From Glaciecola nitratireducens FR1064 (GTDB taxonomy: Bacteria > Pseudomonadota > Gammaproteobacteria > Enterobacterales > Alteromonadaceae), in the NCBI RefSeq assembly GCF_000226565.1, contig NC_016041.1:1674001-1738000 (forward strand): a DNA stretch of 64,000 nt, in the 5' to 3' direction. Every line of letters begins with the position of its first letter. Positions within the stretch are counted from its first letter, which is position 1. Below, one piece after another: positions 17,611 to 27,000 of the stretch. The position numbers and the translations under genes were made by a program. The notes under the pieces were generated by a model. It was not told where the DNA came from and did not search any database. It worked only from the letters and a program-made list of their open reading frames with translations.

Positions 17611-18021
17611 ATGTTGAAAAAAATGCTCATAGCAGCCACCTTGTTATTTGCAACAAGCTCCGTTCTAGCGGAACTTGTAGTCGTCGTAAACCCCGCTAAT
17701 GCCAACACACTAGATTCCAAAACGGTGCAGCGCATATTCTTAGGTAAAGACAAGAAATTTGCCGATGGCAATGAGTCGATTGCCGTAAATCAAAGTGCTG
17801 ATACACAAATAAGGCAAGATTTTGATGAGGCAGTGCTAGGGCGCAGCTCAAGCCAAGTCTCAGCGTATTGGTCAAAGCTTGTTTTTACAGGCAAAGGCAT
17901 TCCGCCGAAAGAAGTATCGAGCGATGCAGAGGTGATTGATTTAGTCTCAAAAAATCCGAGCGTAGTAGGTTATATCAATAGAGCTTCTGTGACAGACGCT
18001 GTTAAAATCGTCGAAATGTAA
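17611..18021 (+). CDS. Small PstS-like periplasmic substrate-binding protein
   Basis: 136 residues from ATG 17611, with AGGA eight bases upstream. Residues 1-20 are a signal peptide (LKKMLIAATLLFATSSVLA). The mature part has the PBP-like pattern of the short phosphate-binding family: ELVVVVNPANANTLDSKTVQRIFLGK, ADGNESIAVNQS, AYWSKLVFTGKGIPP and a final VVGYINRAS. Full PstS proteins are about 320 residues; this compact single-module version is common beside porins in marine gammaproteobacteria. The porin gene starts ten bases downstream, so the two likely cooperate in uptake of phosphate or another anion. Substrate is inferred from family only. Confidence 0.82.
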   Translation: MLKKMLIAATLLFATSSVLAELVVVVNPANANTLDSKTVQRIFLGKDKKFADGNESIAVNQSADTQIRQDFDEAVLGRSSSQVSAYWSKLVFTGKGIPPKEVSSDAEVIDLVSKNPSVVGYINRASVTDAVKIVEM

Positions 18022-18031
18022 GGACGTGAAC

Positions 18032-19171
18032 ATGAACAAATTAAATAAAAATTTATCAGTAATTGCTGTTGCAGTGCTAGCAACATTCCAAGCGCAGGCA
18101 GAAATTCGCATTAATGGTTTCGCTAACTTAACTGGCGGCATCACCAGCAGCGACGATAGTCTATATGATTATGACGATAACGTTAGTTTTGGTGCGCAGA
18201 GTTTATTTGCGATCCAAGTTAGTGGTGACATCAATGATAAAATGACCGCTACAGGTCAGCTCGTTGCCCGCGGCAACAACGATTATTCAGCAGAGTTTGA
18301 ATGGGCGTATATCACTTATCAAACTTCCGACAATACCAGTCTCTCTGCCGGTAGACTTAGATTGCCCTTATTCAGATATTCCGCGTCATTAGATGTGGGC
18401 TACTCTTATCATTGGGTTGTTGCTCCACAATCTGTTTATGCAGTTCCGTTTAACAATATTGACGGCGCTCGATTCGATTATTCTGGCTACACTGGAGACT
18501 TGGAGTACACATTCCAAGTAACAGGAGGCAACGTAGAAAGTGAATTTACTCTAGCTGGAGCGGATGCGGGATTGTCGGTTGATAATGTCATTGCTCTCAC
18601 AGGTGATTTTGCTTACAACAACTGGAAATTTCGAGGCGTTTATGCGACGGGCAAAGTGACATTTGATATACCGGCTTTAGCACCTGCTTTCGCGCAGCTT
18701 GGGCAGTTGTCTGCAAGCTTGAGTGATCAACTGCAAGCAAACGCTGATAGTGGTATCTTCTATGGCGGTAGCATTGAATATGATGCATTTGATTGGTTTG
18801 TAGCGGCTGAATATACAGGTGTAGAGGTTGAGGATTCTTTTTACCCCGATGAAGTTAACTATTACGTAACTGCTGGTATTCGTTCAGGCAAATGGACTCC
18901 ATTCATAACCTACGAGAAGTCAGATTTAAACAACGGTCCGAAATTTCTATCTGAAGTAAGCGGTTTCCCTGCAGCATTTCAGCCAGGAGTCACGCAACTT
19001 GTAGTCGGCATTCAACAGCCAGCTGTTGCTGAAGATAATACGATATCTGTTGGGCTTAGATATGATTTGGACACCAACGTGGCTTTGAAAGCTGATGTTG
19101 TCAAAAGAACCAACGATATTAACGAAAATGAAGATACCTTGCTTCGTTTCGCAGTTAACTACGTTTTTTAA
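18032..19171 (+). CDS. Outer-membrane porin
   Basis: 379 residues from ATG 18032, preceded by AAGGA seven bases upstream (a GTG at 18026 is less good). A signal peptide ends AQA near residue 22. The mature chain starts EIRINGFANLTGGITSSDD and continues as amphipathic strands typical of trimeric porins (FGAQSLFAIQVSGDINDKMTATGQLVARG, LSAGRLRLPLFRYS), with acidic periplasmic turns and a C-terminal Phe (LLRFAVNYVF). Co-transcribed with the PstS-like protein ten bases upstream. It is probably an anion or solute pore paired with that binding protein. Confidence 0.88.
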   Translation: MNKLNKNLSVIAVAVLATFQAQAEIRINGFANLTGGITSSDDSLYDYDDNVSFGAQSLFAIQVSGDINDKMTATGQLVARGNNDYSAEFEWAYITYQTSDNTSLSAGRLRLPLFRYSASLDVGYSYHWVVAPQSVYAVPFNNIDGARFDYSGYTGDLEYTFQVTGGNVESEFTLAGADAGLSVDNVIALTGDFAYNNWKFRGVYATGKVTFDIPALAPAFAQLGQLSASLSDQLQANADSGIFYGGSIEYDAFDWFVAAEYTGVEVEDSFYPDEVNYYVTAGIRSGKWTPFITYEKSDLNNGPKFLSEVSGFPAAFQPGVTQLVVGIQQPAVAEDNTISVGLRYDLDTNVALKADVVKRTNDINENEDTLLRFAVNYVF

Positions 19172-19220
19172 AGTGTTACAAAGATAACGAAGCAATCTCT
19201 TCGTTATGCTTGGTCGCGCA

Positions 19221-19252
19221 ATGGCTACTTACTCGTAAGTAGCCATTTTTTT
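19221..19252 (+). terminator. Terminator after the porin gene
   Basis: A twelve-bp stem, ATGGCTACTTAC (19221-19232) with GTAAGTAGCCAT (19235-19246), and a seven-T run. A second small hairpin (ATAACGAAG / CTTCGTTAT, 19184-19207) lies just before it. Confidence 0.92.
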
Positions 19253-19268
19253 GTCTTGAGCAAAACGC

Positions 19269-19922
19269 TTAACGAGGGTATCTTTTTTCTAACTGTTGAT
19301 AAATAACATCAGCATAGTTGTCTAATTCACTATTGGTTTCTGTTAGCACTTCTACCAGGTGTTCGTTGTCTTCCTTTCCATCCCAAATCTTGATGTAAGT
19401 CCCTTCTTTATAACCATGATCTTGTCTAAAGAAATTCAAAATATTTTTACCAACATATTGCGAGAATAGGGCACTTGAGTCCATCTCAGCTTGTTCGACA
19501 ATTTTTATAAACAACGGAACGTCGAAGCGTTTAGCAACGCACAAGCCGGCCATTAACTCTAAATTTTCAACTAGCGACGCTTCACTAAAGTTAATGTGAT
19601 TACCGTCGAATGTCACTGCGGTATGCGACTCTAACAAGGCTGTCTCAATTGCAGCAGCGGCTAAGGCTATATCGCCGTTATGACGAATAATTAAGTGCGA
19701 CAAAGCAAAGTGCCATATATCCACTAGCTCCATTTGCACCTGTGGAAGATCTAGTTTTTGTGCTTTCCACCATTTCCAGCCATGATGCTCAATGGCCTCT
19801 ACTGACTCAATCATGGCCGCTCTTAAGTAGCTATAACCTGCGGTTAACCATTGTGGATTGACTTTTTTATTCATTCCATCTTGGAGATTAAGCATGGTGT
19901 TAAGTTGAGTGCTTGTTAACAT
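19269..19922 (-). CDS. Dimeric-type dUTP diphosphatase (all-alpha NTP-PPase fold)
   Basis: 217 residues from ATG 19922, which has AAGGA in front; the frame continues eleven codons further upstream without support. It matches the dUTPase_2/MazG-like family: LQDGMNKKVNPQWLTAGYSYLRAAMIESVEAIEH carries the first acidic helix, and MELVDIWHFALSHLI has the ExxD metal-binding motif. It hydrolyses dUTP to dUMP and pyrophosphate, keeping uracil out of DNA. It is unrelated to the trimeric Dut of E. coli. Convergent with the porin gene, single-gene unit. Confidence 0.88.
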   Translation of the reverse strand: MLTSTQLNTMLNLQDGMNKKVNPQWLTAGYSYLRAAMIESVEAIEHHGWKWWKAQKLDLPQVQMELVDIWHFALSHLIIRHNGDIALAAAAIETALLESHTAVTFDGNHINFSEASLVENLELMAGLCVAKRFDVPLFIKIVEQAEMDSSALFSQYVGKNILNFFRQDHGYKEGTYIKIWDGKEDNEHLVEVLTETNSELDNYADVIYQQLEKRYPR

Positions 19923-20394
19923 CAATCGTCCTTTCAAATTTACGTAAGTTGACAACCCAAAAGCAGGGGAGTTGATTTATAGGTCAATATTGTAGACGTT
20001 TAACGTTAACTTTAACACTGGATTAAACAATATCAAGCTGGGCACCAATATCGTGCACAACAAATTACTTTTGCACTATAAAACACCATTGCGGTGATTT
20101 TTTTAACATTGTTAATTTTATGCTACTGATTTTATTAACAAAAAAAGTTGGCAATGCTTTTGCTACTAGATAAGTGTTGTGTGTGTTCTCATTACATCCA
20201 TTGCGATATTTTTGCAATGTGTTGGCACTGAGCACCTTTTGCTCGGTAGACAATTGTCCCTTGTCTACCGAGTATTTTCCTCTCTTTTGTTCATTAAATT
20301 TAGCACTCAATAATCTTAAGATCAGTGTTATGAAAAGTTTATTCACGTTATAGTAGGGTCATCTTTGGTCGAAAAATAATAAGAATAATCTGCC
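19923..20394. other. Intergenic region between dUTPase and recC, with one strong hairpin
   Basis: No convincing gene. Apart from the hairpin at 20244-20274 it is AT-rich leader sequence holding the divergent promoters of the dUTPase and recC genes. Confidence 0.5.
20244..20280 (+). terminator. Twelve-bp stem-loop, terminator-like, with no gene feeding it
   Basis: CTCGGTAGACAA (20244-20255), loop TTGTCCC, TTGTCTACCGAG (20263-20274), then TATTTT. The perfect stem and short T run look like a rho-independent terminator, yet no coding gene ends upstream on the plus strand. It could end a small RNA or protect recC from read-through. Confidence 0.55.
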
Positions 20395-23300
20395 TTGCTA
20401 ACACTCTATCCTTCCAATAAATTAGAGCACTTAAGCTTTCTGCTTCAAGCTGTCATGAGCAATAGCCAGCAACCTATTTTGCAATCTAAAACCGTCTTGG
20501 TTGAAAGCACAGGTATGCAGCATTGGCTCAATTTACAATTAGCTGAGCATGCCGGCATTGCAATGAATATTGAATATCCAATGCCAACGCGCTTTGTTTG
20601 GCAGCTTTGTCGCGATATTCTTGGGCATGATAAGGTGCCCATGCAGTCAACATATAAGCGAGAAGTGATGCTTTGGCGCATTGAAAGACTGTTGTCTTCA
20701 GATGCATTTACACAGCAAAACTTTGAAGCTGCACTCATCGACTATTGGCAGGAAGAAAGCAGCACAGCAGCGGAATATAAGCGTGTTAACATTAGCCGCT
20801 TGATAGCGGACACGCTTGAGCAATATCTCATGTTTCGGCCCGAATGGTTGCTAGCTTGGGAGAAAGGGGAGTCTGTCATAGCCGATCCTGAGCAAAACCA
20901 CGTTGCTCTTAAACACGAAGTTTGGCAGCGATGGATTTGGCTCGAATTAGCGAAGGAAGAACCTAATCACCCAGTGAGACTGCAGCTATTAGCGCTGGAA
21001 AAACTCGATAAAAAAAGCCATGTATTGCCCAGCGAAGTATATTTTTTTGCAATAAATACGATGGCTCCACAAACCCTTGCGTTTTTCAACCAGATTGCTA
21101 AGTACACTCAAATTCACTTTTTTCATTTGAATCCATGTATTGACTACTGGGGGGATGCAGTATCAGACCGCACCTTAGCCAAACAACTGCAGCAGGGTAA
21201 AATTGATGCTTGGGTTGAGCAGCAGGCAATTAATCCCTTACTTAGAAACCTTGGACAGCAGGGTAAAGACTTATTCAATTTATTATCCCAATCTTCTCAC
21301 TATGAAATAAGCGCGTTTGACACTGATTACCAACAAGAGAGCGCTGCCCCCAAACTTTTACAGAGAATACAGCAAGAAATACTTCAAGGTGAAGCAGGCC
21401 AGAGTGAAGCACGACAAGTTGAATCAAATGCGGACGCAGAGGTAATTGATGAAGTTACATTGTGCCGTCCCGAACTAGACGATTCTATTATTGTGCGCTC
21501 TTGCCACAGTGCACTGCGAGAAGTTCAAGTGCTGCATGACTATTTGCTGCAGCAGTTTAGTGCGGATGAAACGCTAAGCCCACGAGACGTGTTAGTGATG
21601 TGTCCAGCCATCGAAAATTATTCGCCTTACATTGAAGCTGTTTTTGGCAAAAGTATTGCCGAGCTAAACAATACTGAAAAACAGCGTATTCCATGCACAA
21701 TAGCAGATCGCAATCCATTGGATGCTGATCCTCTAGTTGCTGCGTTTATGCAACTGATGTCGTTACCTGATAGCCGCTTTAGTGTGACTGAGTTCTTGAG
21801 TTTTGTACATTTGCCTGCGGTCATGCAAAAGTATTCTATAAAAACATCTGAACTAGACCTGTTCGCTTATTGGGTCAAGCAGTCAAACATTCACTGGGGT
21901 TTAGATGCTGAGCATAAATCAGTGATATTGGGCGTTGATAAAGCTAACGATGTGTTTACTTGGCATTGGGGGATGAGTCGATTACTAGAAGGATTTAGTC
22001 ATGCTGATAATGACCTTTTAATTGACGATAGGCTGCTCGCCTTAAACGAAATTGAGGGACAGCTTGCCGTCACTTTTGGTAAGTTGCTGCACTTACTGGA
22101 GAAATTGGCAAGTTATGGTGATTCGCTTAAAAGACTGCGCACAATGGAAGAGTGGAAAGCGTTTCTCTTCGACATGAAAGACAGCCTTTTCGATGCTAGT
22201 ACTGTTGAGCAATATGCATCGCAGACCATTACTAAAACACTCGGACAATTTTTTGAACATTATCAAATGTCATTGTTTGATAAGCTTGCTCCTAATGTTG
22301 CGGCCGATGCGAGTAATGACGCAGAAGTTCAGAGACAATGGTCTTACCAAACACTCCGTCAAGCATTACAAAATGCATTTACGTCACCAGACAGCCAAAA
22401 TCAATTCATGACCGGACAGGTGACTTTCTGCTCGATGATGCCCATGCGCAGTATTCCGTTTAAAGTGATTGCTGTTTTAGGTCTAAACGATGGAGAGTTT
22501 CCGCGACAATCTACCTTCGTGGATATGGATTTGGTCAATCATTTAGGCCGTCATATTGGTGATCGTTCAAGAAGGGGTGACGATAGGTATTTGTTCTTAG
22601 AAGCGCTACTTTCAGCTCGCAAAGCATTATATTTAAGCTATCAAGGCAGAGGAATAAGAGATAATAAGAGCAGGGAGGCGAGCCTAGTGCTGAGCGAGTT
22701 TTTAGCTTATTTAAAGAAACACCACCAATTCGATAATCTCGTTCAACAACCTTTGCACCCTTTCAGCATTGCAGGGTTTTCACCTGAGCAAAATAACAGT
22801 CCTGATGTGCCTAAACAAGTTCAGCAAAACTTCGATAAAGGCTGGTATAGATTGATGACGAGTCTGCATTCCAGTAAGGATGACTCGCTATTTACAAGTC
22901 AAGAGTCACAGAATAACCAAGAAAAAACGGTTGCTAGCCAAAGTCAAGAATCAAGGTTAAGTGAAAAAGTGGCATTGCCAGATTTAGTGAAGTTCTTCAA
23001 AAAGCCCGTGGAGTTTTTTGCCAATCACAGTCAAGGTTTATGGTTGGACGATATTCAGACAGGCTTATCTGATACCGAACCATTCATTGAAAATGGCTTA
23101 GATGTTTATTTGATGAAGTCTGATTTTATTGACTGCATGTTAGAGTGCCAAAAGTTTGGTTTTAGTGAGGAGCAAAAGCAAGAAGCGATGAACTCAATGA
23201 AAACCCGCTTGATGCTATCGGGTAAGTTTCCAGATTATCCAAACTCTGAAGAACTTATTGATGAAAATGCACTGCAAAGTCAGAAGCTGACGGATGAATT

Positions 23301-24081
23301 ATCTCAATTTATTTCAGACGACCAACTTAGTGGACAGCTAGCGATATCATCTAGTCTGATCGATTTTCATTTTGATTTGTCAATTACAGGTGGGGCTGTC
23401 GATTACAGCCTGACAGGAAATGCTACACGTCATTTAATTGCTACGTGGATAAAACACCTAATTGTATGTGCGCACGGTAATTCAGCTACGTCAGAGAAAA
23501 CACAGCCTGAGCAAGTAGAGAGTGAGCAAGTAGAGAGTGAGCAAGTAGAGAGTGAGCAAGAAGAGAATGAGCTAGTACCTGCAACTGAGAGTGCGGTCAG
23601 CAGCGTTGCTGTTTGTATCGTCAAAAATACTCAATCAAAAACGGTATCAATAAAAATCGAACAATTCAGCGTTATTGAACAACAACAGGCGCTCGCGTAT
23701 TTAAGCACGCTGCTGGATATTTTTACTCGGGGATTAGAGCGTCCGTTGCTCATTGCGCCAGATCTTGCAGATAAATTGATGTCTGGTATTCAGGCAGATC
23801 CTGATTTTGAACCCTTTTCTGCCAGCGCGGATGATTACTTTCATCATCCTGAAATTGCAAACAGATGGTCAACGTTCTTTGACGCCACTAATTTCCCATC
23901 GCCGTTTGTCGTGGACAAATACTTTACCCATTACTTTCCGCAATATATTGAGAAAGACAAAGAGACCATTAGTGATTTATTAGCCATTTATCAGCCTCTG
24001 AAGAAACATATGTTAACAAAAATCACAGTAAAAAGCGGTGCAAAGAGCGGCGCAAAAACTGCTAGAAAGGGGAGGGTTTAA
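20395..24081 (+). CDS. recC: Exodeoxyribonuclease V subunit gamma, RecC
   Basis: 1228 residues from a TTG start; the N-terminus (MLTLYPSNKLEHL, then TVLVESTGMQHWLNLQLAEHAGIAMNIEYPMPTRFVWQL) aligns with RecC from its first residue, which supports TTG. RecC holds the dead helicase/nuclease folds that recognise Chi and split the DNA strands for RecB and RecD. The motif CSMMPMRSIPFKVIAVLGLNDGEFPR is present. Near residue 1040 there is an acidic insertion made of tandem EQVES units, encoded by a 15-bp DNA repeat. First gene of a recC-recB-recD operon; recB starts three bases after the stop. The ptrA gene found between recC and recB in E. coli is absent. Confidence 0.97.
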   Translation: MLTLYPSNKLEHLSFLLQAVMSNSQQPILQSKTVLVESTGMQHWLNLQLAEHAGIAMNIEYPMPTRFVWQLCRDILGHDKVPMQSTYKREVMLWRIERLLSSDAFTQQNFEAALIDYWQEESSTAAEYKRVNISRLIADTLEQYLMFRPEWLLAWEKGESVIADPEQNHVALKHEVWQRWIWLELAKEEPNHPVRLQLLALEKLDKKSHVLPSEVYFFAINTMAPQTLAFFNQIAKYTQIHFFHLNPCIDYWGDAVSDRTLAKQLQQGKIDAWVEQQAINPLLRNLGQQGKDLFNLLSQSSHYEISAFDTDYQQESAAPKLLQRIQQEILQGEAGQSEARQVESNADAEVIDEVTLCRPELDDSIIVRSCHSALREVQVLHDYLLQQFSADETLSPRDVLVMCPAIENYSPYIEAVFGKSIAELNNTEKQRIPCTIADRNPLDADPLVAAFMQLMSLPDSRFSVTEFLSFVHLPAVMQKYSIKTSELDLFAYWVKQSNIHWGLDAEHKSVILGVDKANDVFTWHWGMSRLLEGFSHADNDLLIDDRLLALNEIEGQLAVTFGKLLHLLEKLASYGDSLKRLRTMEEWKAFLFDMKDSLFDASTVEQYASQTITKTLGQFFEHYQMSLFDKLAPNVAADASNDAEVQRQWSYQTLRQALQNAFTSPDSQNQFMTGQVTFCSMMPMRSIPFKVIAVLGLNDGEFPRQSTFVDMDLVNHLGRHIGDRSRRGDDRYLFLEALLSARKALYLSYQGRGIRDNKSREASLVLSEFLAYLKKHHQFDNLVQQPLHPFSIAGFSPEQNNSPDVPKQVQQNFDKGWYRLMTSLHSSKDDSLFTSQESQNNQEKTVASQSQESRLSEKVALPDLVKFFKKPVEFFANHSQGLWLDDIQTGLSDTEPFIENGLDVYLMKSDFIDCMLECQKFGFSEEQKQEAMNSMKTRLMLSGKFPDYPNSEELIDENALQSQKLTDELSQFISDDQLSGQLAISSSLIDFHFDLSITGGAVDYSLTGNATRHLIATWIKHLIVCAHGNSATSEKTQPEQVESEQVESEQVESEQEENELVPATESAVSSVAVCIVKNTQSKTVSIKIEQFSVIEQQQALAYLSTLLDIFTRGLERPLLIAPDLADKLMSGIQADPDFEPFSASADDYFHHPEIANRWSTFFDATNFPSPFVVDKYFTHYFPQYIEKDKETISDLLAIYQPLKKHMLTKITVKSGAKSGAKTARKGRV
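23509..23568 (+). repeat. Four tandem 15-bp repeats inside recC
   Basis: GAGCAAGTAGAGAGT at 23509, 23524 and 23539 (identical) and a variant copy at 23554. It encodes EQVES repeated in a charged linker, in frame. Copy number may vary between strains. Confidence 0.9.
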
Positions 24082-24084
24082 GCG

Positions 24085-27000
24085 ATGCAACACCTCGACC
24101 CTCTTAATCTTGAGCTAAACAGCCGTCATTTGATAGAAGCAAGCGCAGGTACTGGCAAGACCTTTAATATCACTCTGCTGTACGCGCGTTTGATATTAGA
24201 AAAAAAGTTATCAGTTCAAGAAATCTTAGTCATGACATACACGCGCGCAGCGACCGAAGAAATTAAAGGACGTGTAGCCGCTTTTTTACTTGATATACAC
24301 AATGAATGGCATGCAGAAAAGCCGTCTGATTTTACCAAAACGCTAATTGAAAGAGTCGGTATAGAAGAAGGCGAAGCACTACTAACCTCTGCATTGTTAT
24401 CGCTTGATGAAGCGTCAATTTTCACCATACATGGCTTTTGTCAACGGGTATTAAAGCAGTTTGCAGTCTCGCTGAATGCAGATTTAGAATTAGAGTTAGT
24501 TACCGATTCAACAGAATTGATGATGCAAAGCGTGCAAGATTATTTGAGAGTCGCAACGAAAGATGAGGAAACTTTTGGCTTATTAGCTTCAAAGAATTGG
24601 CATATTCCGGATGCCTTTTTCAGTGAGTTTAGATCTGCAATTTCTTCAGATTCAGCCTTAACTCAGGTAACAATGGCGCAAGTAGAGAAGGATGAAAGCG
24701 CAAATTTAGCGCGTCAACTCTTCCTAAAGACTGACATTATTCAACAGATATTCGATAACTTGAATAAGAGCCAAAGCCTTTTATTTGAGGCAGCAGTTAT
24801 TGGACACAAAGATGAAGAAAAACGGACGCAAGAGTGGCACGTTCTTATCGCTTGGTTAGACAGGATCCTCACTTTCATCAACCATAGAAAGCAAGCTGAT
24901 GATACAGATATTAAAGCGTTATTGACCACCCCACAAGAAGTGGGTGATTTTATCAATGGTAATCGCTTTCGTTCTGCACCGGAGGCTAAAGAGCTGTTAG
25001 AGCCTCTTAAATTGCTGCGCGCTGACCTGAAAAAGTGGGTTGATCAAAGCGACAAACAACTAGAAAAAAGCGCGCAACTTATAGAGGTACTTGGCGTTGT
25101 AAAAGAGGGCATTTATGATATTCGTAAACGCGTTGAGATAGCAAAGAAGAAAGCGCACGTTGTGCTTTTTGACGATCTTATTAGTGTATTTTCAAACGCA
25201 TTAAAAGGCCAGAGTGCCAACTTAATTGATTCCATCCGCAAGCAGTTCCCGGTTGCGCTGGTAGACGAATTTCAAGATACCGACCGCCATCAATACCAAA
25301 TTTTAGACTTACTATATCCGAAAGCAGACAAACATAGTCTATTGCTGATGATAGGCGACCCTAAACAAGCAATTTATGGTTTTAGGGGGGGGGATATTTT
25401 TGTGTATTTAGCAGCTAAAGATGATGCTGATTATATTTGGTTGATGGACACCAACTGGCGGTCCAGCGCGCAAATGGTAAGCGCTTATAATCGCTTATTT
25501 TGGGGACACACACTAGAAGAAACAGAGCCACGTGAAGTGTTCGGCTTCGATATAAACTATGAAATCATAAAATCAACAGCATCGTCAAAATCAGCCAAGA
25601 CGCCTTTATTCGATCCTTTAGAAACAAGATCCGCCATGACTTACATGCTTGCCTCTGACGGCATTGAAAGCAATGCTAGCGGAGCAACGGAAGATCCACG
25701 AAGCCGTGCTGATGGAAAAAGAAAAAAGAGTGAGCTCGAGCAACAGGTTCTTGATTGGAGCGCCCGCGAAATAATGCGTTTACTTAGAGACGCAAAAATA
25801 GGTGGCAAAAAGGTTGTGCCTGCGGATATCGCAATATTGGTGAAAGACCGAACAGAAGCATCACTTGTAAAAAATAGTTTGGATGCCGTTGGATTGACGT
25901 CGGTTTATTTAAGTGACAAAACACCTTTGTTTTCTACACAACAAGCGATAGAGCTTTATAGAGTATTAGATGCCATATTACACAGCACAAATAGATCGAC
26001 TTTGGTTGCGGGTGCGAATAGTTCCTTGCTGAACAGTGCGTTATTAAAAAGTTTGGCCACAAACGATGAAACAGACAATGAAGCAAAACGCAATACTCCG
26101 ACACACGAACAGCAAAAATTAATGGCTGAATTACACAACGACTTAATGCACCCTTCTTGGGATACGTTGGTCGATTCATGCTTTAGCTATAAAGATAAGT
26201 GGTTCGAGCACGGTATTTTTAGTTTGCTTCTTAGCTTAATTAAAGAAAACTATGCACCGCAAGGCTCCGCAGAAAGAAGTCTAACAAACATGATGCACTT
26301 GGCTGAGGCAATGGCTAAAAATGCAGTATTGAACAAGCTACCAGAGCAACAATTAGCGTGGTTGAGTCACCAAATATTTGACCACGTTGCCGATGAAGAA
26401 ATGCAGCTGCGTTTAGAAAGTGACGCAAATCTGATCAAAATAGTGACTCAGCACGGTTCTAAAGGCCTCGAGTATCCTCTTGTGTTTGTACCTTTTGGCA
26501 ATAAATACAAGGATCCGCGAAAAAGAAAGTCGAGCACCATTTTGCACTTTAAATTCCAAGATATAGAAAGTGACCAAGCGATTTATCAATTGGGTGCCAC
26601 TCATGCCAGTTTAAACGAATATGCAAAGCAAGATCATGCCGAAAAAGTACGCTTGATGTATGTTGCCGTGACTCGTGCCGAACATCGCTGTTATATGGGC
26701 TTGGTAAACGATGCAAGTAACAGCGACTCAGCCTTAAATAAAGCCTTAGGGATCCCAAGAGAAACGTTAAACGACTGCAAGTCAAAAGAGCCCGCTCACG
26801 CAGATTTAGCTGCGTGGTTGGATAAGCATGTTTTTGAAATGCAGTTCAACACAGCTCCAGATAAAACAATTCCAGATAAAACAACTGAGAAAGATGCTGC
26901 TCTCAACAACATCACTTTTGACAAAGACATGCATAGCAATAGTAATGCCGTGAACGTAGATATTTTGCCAACAGTATCAAATATGTATCCAACTGAGAGT

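Noticed and set aside
20065-20346. 93-codon frame on the minus strand upstream of dUTPase
   Set aside because: Runs through the 12-bp hairpin, has low-complexity composition and no ribosome binding site.
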